From Montifringilla adamsi (Eukaryota > Chordata > Aves > Passeriformes > Passeridae), in the NCBI GenBank assembly GCA_017590115.1, contig JAGGNK010003335.1:7937916-8001915 (forward strand): DNA of 64,000 nt. Direction: 5' to 3'. The position numbers and the translations under genes are program-made. Every line of letters starts with the position of its first letter. Positions within the stretch are counted from its first letter, which is position 1. This document shows positions 1 through 12,300 of this stretch, one piece after another. The notes beneath the pieces are model-generated. The model ran no database searches. It was not told where the DNA came from and saw nothing but the letters and a program-made list of their open reading frames with translations.

Positions 1-296
1 ACACTATCTCCTGAAGAGCTCTACTGGGGTCCATTGTTCCTGACTACAATAAGAAGGTCTTTACACAAAGATGCTTTATTTTTACTGCTGTGGCTTGCTC
101 CCATCTGGCCAGTGAGGAGCCCTTACAGCGAGCAGTGAACTTCCAGCAGCGCAGATAAACCATTAAGAAAAGTGAGAAAACAATAACCAACTGCTCTGAT
201 TTACTGCAAAAGAGAGAACTCCCAAATCCTCCCTGGCTGCAAAGCTGTGTCTCCTTTTCAGCCCCATGCTTAGGATGAGTGAAATGAAAGACGTAC
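1..296 (-). other. Intron downstream of w25, partial
   Basis: This is the start of the last intron, beginning with donor gtacgt at 296. The terminal exon, expected to encode a short tail with GPDGLPVPGC, is not found in these bases and must lie outside the window. No repeat is recognised. Confidence 0.7.
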
Positions 297-383
297 CACG
301 GGACAAGGCTGATCCAGTCCGGGGGGGCCTGGTTCCCCCTTCTGTCCTTTGGCCCCTTTTCTCCCTGGTATTCCTCGTTCACC
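297..383 (-). CDS. COL23A1: COL23A1 exon w25: end of COL3 and start of NC4
   Basis: 87 nt, phase 0 to 0, acceptor gacag, donor gtacgt. It encodes 29 residues beginning GERGIPGRKG and ending GLDQPCPV. Seven triplets (GER to GPP) close the third collagen domain, GLD follows, and QPCPV opens the C-terminal NC4 domain. The cysteine is one of the conserved C-terminal cysteines expected to help cross-link the trimer. The run of Lys and Arg is typical of this domain. GLDQPCPV is one of the strongest markers for COL23A1 over its paralogues, which I remember as having GLDAPC at this point. Confidence 0.95.
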
Positions 384-3300
384 CTGTCAGAACAACAGGA
401 AGATAGCAGGAGCAAGGGGAAGAAACACCTTTGGTTCATGTCTCACAGCACTTACAGAGTCCCAGTGCTCACATAGAGTAAGGACACTTGCACTAGTGTG
501 ACCTCAGCTGAGCAGTGAAATCACTGTGGAAATCTTCAATTAAAGCTGGGTGGAAATATTGTAATAGATAATTTTATAGCAGATTGACTAAATGAGCAGT
601 TTCTGCTGGAGCCCAGGTTGGTATCTGACAGCAGGTGGGAGCAGCAGCTCCCTGTGCTCAGCTGGGCTCCTGGCTCCACCTGGGTATCCCTTTGTTTAAA
701 GGTCCCTGTAACAAAACCTTTGACTTGGATCCATTTTCAAGGTCTATAAACCAAGACCAGCGATTCTGTGCAACCTGGAGCTGTCAGGCTGCTCCATTTC
801 CCCACAATGGCTGGGCTGGGCTGGGGTGGGGGCAGGCTTGCAAAAACCCTTCCAAGTGGGTAGGAATAACGGCCTGTCCTGTCCTGGGAATTTGCAAATC
901 CTTGGGCTGCACAGAAGGCCTTTCAGCAGTGGCTCCAGGGCAAGCAGCACTGCCTGCCAAAAGAGCAGCCTGTCCTGCCCCACAAGCATCAACACAGCCA
1001 TAACCCACTCACCTTCTCGCCTCTTTCACTTCTCTCTCCTTTCTCTCCTCTGAGACCGGGGAAACCCTGTCACCACAATTTTTAGGTGGGAAAAAGGAAA
1101 AAAAAAAAAAAAAAAAGAAGATTTTGTAAGTTTAGTGTGTGAATGGCTCAGTTCAACATGAGCCAACTCCAGCCATCAGCCTGTTCTGCCACGGTGAAGA
1201 ATGACATTTTCTTCCTGTTGATGTGGTATTGTCAGCAATTTCTTGGAAAAATGGAGTGCTTCACCACACCCCAGTAACATTACAGCTATTGGAAATTTTC
1301 ATGTCACTGAATCCAATACAAATATTCTCAGTTGGAAAGGGAAGCCCTGGCAGCACCTTTAGGTGAGCAGTTCCACTGTGCAGTGGAAGTAGCCCAAATT
1401 CAAAGAGTCCAAATTCAGCCCTTTCCTACAGCCATCACTCCATGGCCATTGTGTTTAAGGGGGACCAGTGTATGCAGTGTTAGCTACATATTTTCCCAAC
1501 AATCTCAAGTTAGGTTTGTGTTACTTGTGTTTCTACCACGAATAATTAATGATTTCCATACTCACATCCAATCCTGGCTCCCCTGGCTTTCCCTGCAGAT
1601 GCAAAAATAAAAATTAAGATGTGCTGTGTTGAGCTTGGTGCTGCAGACAAACTCAGATCCAGTTGGTTTAACGTGGTCCTGAGGGCATGGGCTCATCCAG
1701 GAGCCCCTGGGATTGGAGGCTGCTCCTTTGCCACCCACCAGGGTAGTGCTGGTCCAGCTCTGCAGCTCTGGCTGGACTCCCCAAGCAGGATTTTACAGCC
1801 CCTATTTTAGGATGCACCCCAATGTCCCTGCTCCTCTCCCACACCCATGATTACCTTTTCTCCTTTGGTACCAGGTAAACCAATGAGCCCTGGAGCACCT
1901 GGGAGACCCTTAAATTAAAAAGAAACAAAACATTGGGATTGTTTCCTGTGAGACAGGTTTCTGTCAACAGCCAGAAATGAGATTTGGGAAAACAACTCAC
2001 AGCAGGTCCGGTGTCACCTTGGTCCCCCTTCTCACCAGTGTCACCTTTCTCTCCCTTTGCACCATCCAAACCCTGCAGACATGAAATGGATCAGCCAAGG
2101 AGCCCTGGCAGCTGTGCCCAGGGCAGCCCCTCATGCACCCACCACCTCCCACCCCTTCTCTGGGGTGCTCACACCCACACTGCTGCAGATGTTTTGCTCT
2201 TGAACACATCATATAAGAAAATAACTGAAAATACAGGTTTTAAGCCTTTTGGTTTGGAAACCCTGGCTCTCACCAGCCCTCAGGACTCTGTGCTGGAGGA
2301 TTGTAAATGCTTGGAAGGAAAAACGGCTTGTTTTCCAAAATGCCAACTGCTGAACAGTGTAACCAAGGGATGTGTTGTGACAACAGTGACAAAAAACTCA
2401 GTCTCCAGAGCTGACAGGCCTTTGTGAGCCTGTAAATAATGCACTAGCAGCTGGGAAACTGGGTGACATTTAATTTATTGACTTACTTTAGGCCCCTGGA
2501 TTCCTGGAGGACCCTGTGGGAAAGACAGTGGTGCATATGAAAAAACCCAGAATTTAAAAACATACTCTAAACTTTCCTTCCCACATCATTTATTGCTCAA
2601 ATTACAGGCTGACAATGGTCAAATACTTATTTTCAAGACAGGTGGCAGTTTATTTTGTTCTCCAGTATCAAATCAGAGGGCAGGGGAACTGAAAAAGAGC
2701 ATTCTGTGTCAGATGGGACAATAATGCTCTGCAACACAGGCTCTGGGGAGTGAGAGTCCCCAGATTCTTTGCTGAAGAAAGTGACAGGAAGCTCTGGGGG
2801 TGACATTGTGCCAACACAGCCCTCCACACCTGGGCAGGGCTGGGATACCTCCCAGGCTGTGAATGCCACCTGGAATGCCACCTGCTTTTGAAGTGTGGTC
2901 TCTCAAGGTGAATCTTGGGCCCAGCAGAGGCATCCCAGCCTTCCCAAAGTCCCTGACAGCTCCTCTTGGAGCCTTGTAGGCTTTGATGTCTCTTGATGTC
3001 TTCATCAAAAATGCTCTGTGTGTTCACCACCACCTGCATCCTCTCCCAGTGCAGCTGATGGCAGAAAACTTCATGACTTGGGTGAATTTAGGGGAATACA
3101 GACACTGTCATGATGGGGAACAGATTTTCCATCCCACAAGATTTTATCTTTTCTCCCAAGGAACACCTTGGATTTTTGCAAAATGAGCCATAAACTCTGA
3201 GGTACTCTCCTAAATCGGGTGCTTTAATTTCTCCAAAGACAGATCAGACTGTAGCACTTCCCTGATTTTTTTCCCAGATTCAAGACAGCCCACAATGACT

Positions 3301-6300
3301 AAACAGAACAAACCACCCTTGTCCTTTATCACATACAATAACAAATCTGCAGGAATCACTTCAGAGTCCTACCATAGGGCCAGGTAATCCAGGGGGTCCA
3401 GGTTCAGGTATGATCTGCAGAAGGGAATTAAGCAGCACATTAACAAGGCTGTCAGGAGTGGGAACCTCACAAAGCCCAGAATCATTATTTAACGCCCCAT
3501 TGATTATGGCAGCAGCATCCAATATCTCAGCCACCAATACAAAATCGAAATAACTTTGTAGTGCTAAGTGTGTGAACTGCTCTTCCCTAAGGAATAAACC
3601 CCATTTAGACACTTGTAGAAAACAGTTGGGATTTGCTGATGGATATGGGTCTGGTGGGTGTATCCTCCACCCCCAACTTTGCCTGATCCCGTGCCATGAA
3701 AGAGACTTTATGTTGCCAAGATCTTACATGATTATTCTGCAGACATGGTGACCCAGTGTCTCCTTTTTCTCCTCTATCTCCTTTTGGCCCTTCTGCTCCC
3801 TGAAAGATAAAAATGTGGCACTGACGTGGTGCATCTTCCAGGAAAGCAAAATGAGAGAAAAATAGGTTTGTCTCCCTCTAAACACCAGCCTTGGCTCAAG
3901 CAAAGCTCGTGGTCATCTCTAGGGGACCTTGAAGAAATATTTTCTCCTCCTTGATACATTCTGAATAAGCTGATTAGAAATGGAAACTCAGAGCTCCACA
4001 GGAAGGTGGTGTGGAGAGGTCATTGCTTAAATCAGCCAACCCAGCCCCATTCTGAGCATTTGCAACAATCATTCATCAAAGAACCGAGAGCAGAGGGACA
4101 GGGACAGCCAGAGGGACGTACCGGGGGACCTGCTGAGCCCACTTCTCCTGTCTCTCCTTTCTGCCCCATGGTCCCCATGCTGCCCTGGTCACCCTTTGCT
4201 CCTTTGGGACCCTGCAAGTTGAGAGAATACAACATGTTTAGGAGAAAACTCTTAAAACAAGCCCCACAGCAGCCACTTCTGCCTTTCTGCTGTTCCCTCC
4301 GCATCGCGGGCTCATGAGAACATGTTTTAACACTCAACCTCACAGATGCCAATTTTGAGGGTGCAGCAGAATTTGGCTGGGCTGCAGGAGGGATTGCAGC
4401 CATTTGGGGTTGGGAAGGTTTACAAAAAAGATTTGAGACAGCATCTGATGAGCTGCTTGTGAAAGGAGCCCCTTTAGCTCGGCAGACACGGCCACGAGCA
4501 GCATCAGCACGCTCAGAGCGGAGCAGAGGCTGCAGGCAAAGGGCCATCAATTCAGGGAGACACAGCTGCCCCTACACAGCAGAGCTCACTCCTGGCATGC
4601 TGGATTTGCTTTTCAGACACACAGGAAACTTCCTTTTCATTTAGCTCCTGGCAAGGCCTCGCTCGATCCGGCCGTGCCTCACTCACCTTTTCACCATCCA
4701 TTCCAGGTGGACCTGGCAAGCCCAGCTCTCCCTGGAGTGAGACAAAGAAAGGGGAGCCCGTGGTAAATTAAATGAAGGATTCATCCTTGGAAAGCATTGT
4801 GCAAAGAAATGAGTTATTCACATACAACTGTTGTGGTTATGGGTTTGTCACTGCCAGGCTTAGGACCAAGGAGGCGTCAGTGACCCACCAGCATCACCAG
4901 CTGATCTGGATATTGGCACAGAGACCTCAAAAGGCACTGAAATCCTGTCCCATCCTATTCTTTCAAGATATACTTTTCTAAAAATTACATTATTCTTTTA
5001 AAGAAACAGCTGGTGACAGGTTATAGACTCTTGCTTGTGAAGCAGGAGGACAGCAGGTCCTGGGACAGTGCTGGGACAGCAAACAGCACACAGGGAGGGT
5101 GGGAATGAGGGTGGCTCAGCACAGCCACAGGACTGCCAGCCCCTCTCACCACTGCTTCTCCCACTTCTGCCTCCTGACACAGACAAATGGGGCAGTCTCA
5201 GAGGAGCTGGGATTTTGTCTGTCAGGTGTGGAACTGGGACTGGACTCGTTTCTGGGACAGCATCCTCTGGAAGAAGGCCAGAGACAGGTCAACATAATTT
5301 TGGCTTTTGTGTGAAGCCACTGTTTTTTCAGTCAGAGAAAGGGCTAAATAGCACACACAGCCTCAACTGCCTTTACAGGCAGCTTCAACTGCCTTATTTT
5401 GGCTTGGGAGACTCCTCATGGAGAGCTACTAATGACCACGCAGCTTGGCAGAGGCCAGGCTCACCTTGGGACCTGGAGTGCCTTGGGGGCCCGGTGGCCC
5501 TGGGGGACCTGGTGGACCCTGAAACACAAACAAAACAGGTTTGATCATGACTGGCATGGACATGGCTGTGCTCATGCTGTGGGGATGAGCACTCCCAGCC
5601 ACGATCTGCCAGAGACACTCAGGTGAGCGGATTGCCTGAGCACCGAGATGAGCTCAGCTGCCACAGAGTGCCCGAGGCTCCTCTGCCACGGGGTTGTTCA
5701 TGCAGAACACAACACAGTGGGAGCCAGTCAGGTGTACAGCTGCAGACATGGGCTAAGAGGCAAAATGCCTTTAGCTGGATGTGGGACCCCAATCTGATGG
5801 TCTCTTTTTGCATCCTGCCCGCTCCAGCCAGCCAGCCTGGGAAGCAGCATCGTGCTGAAAACAGAGTCAGCCAGCCAGGGAGGTGCAATTAAAGAGGGGA
5901 AAAAAGGAGTTTGTGTGAGCACTAACAACAGGAAAACCTTGCACACTTAAAGAAGTTATTTTCCCTGGGCACTGCTGGATGCAAAGACCACAAACCACCT
6001 TGAGATGAACAAATATTTTCCAACTTGCAAATTATTTCAAGCAGCAAAATTTGTGGTCTTGCTCAGATGGAAGCCAAACCAGTATCATATCCTGGAGCAC
6101 CTTTCTCCATGGCTGCACACTCAAATGCTGTTACACTTAGTCACACTGCAAAACTTTCCAGAGCTTGTTCTTGAGACAGGTCAGTGCACAAACACTGCAA
6201 ACAGCGAGTAAGCAGGAAAACAGCAAAGTTAGTGAGGTTCAGTGATGTGCCCCTCAGCAGTTTCTGCATGCAGAACAAGGGACAGGGTCTGGATCCAGCA

Positions 6301-9300
6301 GATGAAGCCTCCAGACATTTGATGGAGGCTCTCCAACCACTGCACTCCACTCCCAAAGCTGCGTGCCACGCGGACATCTGGCAAACGGAAATTACCAGCA
6401 CTTTGTGTATCCCTGCAGCCTGTTATAAAACAATTAGGATGGTTCTCAAATATGCCTGTAATTAAGTGTTTATTCTATTCAGCTTATTTCATCCTAATGA
6501 AAAGGTCAGGGCACTGTTCAGTTGGGCAGGTTAAGGCTCAGGTGTTGTTCCCCTTCCTCCCACACCCCAACTGCTGCCATTGAGCTCCGCCACCGCTTTT
6601 GCTGCTGCACCCTAAATATCCTCAGCCCTCAGAAGCAATCAGCTCTTTCTTCCCTCCCAACCAGCTCTGTGCCAAGACAGAAACCTCAGGAGGAGAAAAG
6701 GACAAGGGTGGACACATTGCCACCGTGGCAGAGCTTGGCAGATTTCAGTCCTTTCCCACGAGCCCTGGCGCAGGGCTTACCTTGAGCGCGTCCAGGATTC
6801 GGCCGTCGTAGTCGATCACGACGGTGTCTCCCTGCTCCCCTTTCAGCCCAGGGGGACCCTGCAGGCAGGGATGAATCCTATTTAATCCTACAGCATGGAG
6901 AGGTGGCTGCTATGAAAGCAAAGACCTGACACGCAGCGTTTGGGGGTTATCACCTTACAAACAGCATGGATTTAACCAGTCCTTAGTCTGACAGCTGGAA
7001 CTGTCAAACCTCCGTTTGTGTAATGGAGAAGAGCATAAAAATCCTCACTTGATCACCCCTATTCCCAGCTTCCCTCTTGCAGAAAAAAGGGTCACAGAAT
7101 GGTCATGACTATAAGAAAATTGGACTTGACTGATTTCCCATGCCAGCATTCAATACCTGTGCAATCATTTGTTCAAATATGCACCATCTCTATTTTCTGA
7201 CACTGAACAGATCCTGAAGCAATTGATCCACATACTAAGCAGAAAGAGGTGGTGGGGAACAGCTAAGGTTGAGACAAAATCCTGAACATCCATACCCGGG
7301 GTCCAATGGAGCCAATTCCTCCCTTCTCACCAGGTTCACCCTGAAAATCAAAAATCACATTTTTTTCAATGAGACCAAGGAAAATATAAAATATTTATCT
7401 TAAAAATACTGTACCCACCCATAAAGATATGCTTTAGATTAAGAAAAATTATGACACCAACAAGGGACTGCTTCTCCTAGCAGAAAATAGATTTGACCTG
7501 AGAGGGAATATATTTAGCAAAAAACAAGGTTGGTGTAACAACAAGAGGAGTAAGAGGAGGTCTCGTTGCAGGGGAGGGGAGTGGCCAGCCCGGGGCTGAG
7601 CTCCCTGTATAGGCTGTGCTGCTCTCCCTGCCCTGTGTGCCGAGCTCCATCTCTTTGTGCTGGTTCCACATGGAACCCTTTGCTTCAGGCTGAGTTTTGC
7701 ATGTGGAAAGTTTCAGCTGAGATGTTTAAACCATTTTCAAGAGGGAGTTTAAGGAAAAGTTCCGTGCCAAATTGTTCCTTTTTTCTTCCTCCTTTTTATT
7801 TTTTCCCCTACCCTCCTTTTCATATTTTTTTTTTAATTGGAGGGTTTTAAAAAGTCATAGCACTCTTACAATAATGATCTGAAATTCTGTTCAGGATTCA
7901 AAAGATGTCCCATTTGTCACACCCATGTTGATCCCCTTGCTGACCAAATTAAAGTTCTCCAAAAAGTAAAAAATGGTAAAAATGTATAGAAAAAACCTGA
8001 ATTCAATCAGCACTGCTACTATGGTTCTAGAAAAAGTTTACTAAAGTTCACCAGAGCTCACTTTCTTCCTCACACACACTGTCTCGCCCAACAAGGGATC
8101 ATGACTCTCTGATATAGAAAATATTAGTGCATCCAGATCCTACTAAATACAAAGCAGTTGAGGAGGTAAATAGCAGCCCATGGATGCTGTCCAGGTCTCC
8201 TCAGCACCACTCAACAAACCCAGACTAATTTTATCTCTCAGCAGCTTTGGAGGTCAGGAGAACAGGACAGCTCACAAGTGCTTGGGGCTCTGAAGCAATT
8301 CCACAGCCATCAATAACATGGGATCAAAATGTGATTAGAATTCCACAGTTTTTGAGGAAAAAGGCAATTCAGTGGAAAATGTGCAAGTGGATGACTTACA
8401 AGCTCTTATACTGATCTCTGCTTGAACCAGGCTTTCATCAAATCACCAGGAAAAGTTAAAACACTCTTAATATCACTCCTTTTGTGTCAGTTTTGGCACA
8501 TTATGAGGCTTTTAGAAGGCAAAGGTCCAAAACACCTCCTCAGATGGAATCCTGTGCCTCAGCAGTGCTGTGCCCAGAGTTCCAGCTTTTCCTTACCTTT
8601 ATTCCTGGGAAGCCATCTGTGCCGTTCTCTCCCTTGGGACCCACGCTTCCTTTTTCTCCCTGAAAACAAAGCCCTTTAGACAAATGCTGCACAGAGAGGA
8701 TAGAGAGAAGATTTCTTCAGGTTATCATTTTCTTAATTTATCTTCATTTTGCATACACGAGGGAGCAGAGCTCTGCTTTCAGCTGTGAAACACTTCACCT
8801 TGCCCAGGTGCAAACGGGGAGTTTTTGAGATAAGAGTGAAGCTTTCAGATTCAGCTGCAGGTGGTGTGTTCAGCCATGAAGCTGGCCCCAAAACCACAGC
8901 ATAGAATAATAAATGCACAATGTTTTGTGTTGGAAGGGGTCTTGAAGATCATCCAGTACCAAACCCCTGCCATGGTCAGGGACATCTTCCACTGTTCCAG
9001 GTTGCTCCAAGCCTGGTTAAACATGGCCTTGGACACTTCCAGGGATGGGGCAGCCACAGCTGCTCTGGGCACCCTGTGCCAGGGCCTCACCACCCTCACA
9101 GTTTTTTGATCTTTTTCCACACCAGAGGAGAAATGTTCCTCATCCTGCCCCTGCTGTGATATGGTGCAAAAACCAGACAGCAAAAGATGCTGCCCAACAC
9201 ATGCATTAGAGGGACAGAGCAGAACGTACCTTAGGGCCCACAAGTCCTGGCTCCCCAGGGATCCCATCATCGCCCTGATGGAACAAAATACAAAAAGTGA

Positions 9301-12300
9301 AATACACAGGCCTTATACACAGGTTCCAACACATCAGTTGACCTCACTGGGTGTTGCACAGACCCAAAAGTCTCTCAGGTTTGCAGGCAACCAGGACAGA
9401 GCTGCAGCAAGGAGCACAGGAGGCTCCAGCGTGGTCCCCTGCTCCCACCCAGCCCTGCCTCCCCTGATCCTGGGAAGGTGGATGGGCATCTTGCAGAATT
9501 TGCTTACAGCAGCCCTGGCAAAGGTCTTCTCCCACCTTCAGCAGGAACTAAACATTCAATTCCTTAAGGCCTTTTGGGTCCCAAAGGCCTCCTGTAGCTG
9601 CTTCATGGACTTCATCACAAGCCACCAACACCCTCTGCCAGGAGAAGGTTTTTTGGTTTTGCTTGTGCTTTGTTGTTCTCCTGGAGTAAAATCACTTCAT
9701 GGATGCTGACGAGATTAGTTTTACCAGGCAGTTATGAAATGTTAAAGCCACATTCTGGCCTGAAAAAAAGCCCATGGCCACCCCTGTTTTGGGCCAAACA
9801 GTAAAAGGGAAAGGCTGGGCCCTGTCAGTGCTTTGGCTTCTCTTAAAGGCAGTGATTTATCCACTTCTCAATGGCACCACTGGGGTGGAGAGTTTGGGCA
9901 TGTGAATCTCTCACAATCTTCACTGCCACACCCCAGCAGCATTCCTGGCCCTCAAGAGGACATTTCCCATGGGACTGCAGCACTGCTTGGTGATGGCCAT
10001 CCCAGGAATTCCAGACCCATTCCCTGGGCAGAGCACATCCTCCAGGCACCTCTTGGTTCATTGAATTATTGGAGAGAAAGGGCTCCAGACCTACTGCTTT
10101 GCTTGGCATGTGCTGTTTTATTCTTTGTCTGTTGGGCAGATGTGGCTGCAGCTTCTGGCTTGCTTGTGGAAATGAAAGCCAGGCTGCAGGCACAGCCATG
10201 CCCAGCCCAGGATGGTGTGGGAGGGAAACTTAGGGAATACAGGGAAGGGTTGGTGTGGACAGCCACGACCACAGCTTCTACACCAGCCTCTGGCAATGGT
10301 TTCCCGAGCCAAGCCCAGAGCAAAGCAAAGGGAAATAAAGGAATTAAATAATAATAATAATAATTTAAACCTATTTTAAAAATCACCACTTTACCTTTTT
10401 CCCCTGGACACCAGGCTCACCCTTCAACAGCAACATCAACAGAAGAGAAAAAAATTTAGGGACATGACAGAAAATAAGGCAAATTTTGTGGATAATCAAA
10501 ATTAGTTGCAAAATTAAAATCCTTGGCTTGTGCTGATCATATTTATCCCCCCCAAAAGAAAGCACATTCCCACAGCACAGCAGATTGCAGCCCCCTGCAG
10601 CTCCCTCCAGCCCATTTCCAGTTTTGAGCATGGGCAGTGGATGTGATATTGGGGAAGTGACACATTCAGACATTTACACCAGTCAATGCCTTGGAATTTT
10701 ATGTCTGATATACATCAATGGGTTCAAGTCCACTGCAAAATGCTTATTTTCATCCTCACCCCTCTTATGCAGCATTATTTCAAGAATTCATGTTAAAATT
10801 AGGCAGATTATTACCCACCTTTGGTCCTGGAGGTCCTCTGGCACCCTGTTGAATATAAGAGTAATAGATATACTTGTTTGACAACAGAGTAAAACAGGAT
10901 AAAAACATTTCTAAGAGTATTTTAATTCCAAGGAAAAAAATGACACAGATGTCAACTTCTCACCTTCCCTTACAAACAGAGCTGTATTTGTTCTCTGTGC
11001 TCCCAGTAAATAATATCCTTTTATGGCTCATGTATTTTATGTATAGTAAACACCATTTTATCCAATGTAAACCTTAGCAATTTGGAGTCACAATGCCAGG
11101 TGGCTTCAGAGGGGCAGGAGTTAGGATACAGGAGCACCACATCCCTCCAGAAGAGCCCAGGGGACACAAAAACTGGCCTCTTTTCTCCACAGGGCACAGG
11201 TAGCCCTGGACAAACATCCATTTTAGGGCACCTGTAATTCCATGCGGGGTTTTTTGTCCTCCATAAGCAATGACACAAACCCCCTTGCTGCAGTGAGCTG
11301 AAGGGTGATGTACAGTGGGGGTGAGGGGCACACACAGAGATCCTTCTGGGCAATACTGACCATGACTCCATCCTCTCCTGGCTCGCCTTTGAAACCCTGC
11401 AAAAACCAAAAAGACCAACATTGGAACTATCACCTCTCATTCTCCAAAATGCTCAGCAATAATTAGAATGTTCCACTGCGCTATGCTTTAGCCTATTTTT
11501 TACTAAATAAATTGCCAGTGGTCTTCAGATTTGCAACAGGTCATCCAAAGGGTATGAACTGGGGAAGAGATCTCCTGGCTGTGTGAGTTAGAGCCAGCAC
11601 CTGCAAACACAAGCCCCAGGTCCAGCTCTGTGCTCCAAACCGTGAGAGGGAAGGTGCCCTCCTGCTCCCTTGCCCCACACCCCGAGGCTTGGCTCTGTGA
11701 GCAGCCTCTGGAGCCCAGCTGTGGCTCAGGCTGGGGACTCAGTGGCTGTGGTGGCAGCCCTGGGGAAGGGGACACCCTTCACCCCGCTGTCCCTCGTGGG
11801 GTGGGAGCTGCCTGGTGCTTGCTGCGCATCTCCCGTCCTTACAGGGGAGCCTGGAGGTCCTCTGGGGCCATCCTTTCCCGTGTCACCAGGAGGCCCCCGG
11901 GCACCTGGGGGTCCTGGCGGACCAGGGGGACCCGTGGCTCCATCTCGACCTTGATCACCCTGGAAGAAGTTCACACAGACATGGTGAGATGAAGCAGTGT
12001 TGGCAAGGGGCGCTCTCAGGGTGTCCACAACACATGCACTGCATCCCTGGGCCCCCAGCACCCCGGCCTCTGCTGGCCCAGGGAAATTTAACTGCAGCTT
12101 CCAACTGTTCAGCTTTCAGCTTTCCCAACTGCAGCTGGGAAAGATGAAAGTGAGCTCACCAATTTATGCCATTTGGGTCTGTTTCCTCAAACAGAATTGT
12201 GCTCGACAATGAGATTTAATCTGCTTAAGCCCTCACCCAGTGATTGTCTGCATGGAATCCACCAACCCAACAGCACCCAGAGCAGCCCAGGCTCACACCA

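Noticed and set aside
1984..2427. Plus-strand frame with Ser-Pro-Phe repeats
   Set aside because: It is the antisense of collagen exon w21 plus intron; similar Pro-rich antisense frames occur opposite w17 and w7.
4032..4550. Minus-strand 172-codon open frame with Gly-X-Y triplets
   Set aside because: The triplet part is exon w17; the rest is intron read-through in the same frame.
6781..6858. COL25A1 or COL13A1 as the identity of the gene
   Set aside because: COL25A1 has IIDYNG with a longer NC segment here and COL13A1 lacks this motif as I remember it; VVIDYDGRILDALK and GLDQPCPV fit COL23A1.
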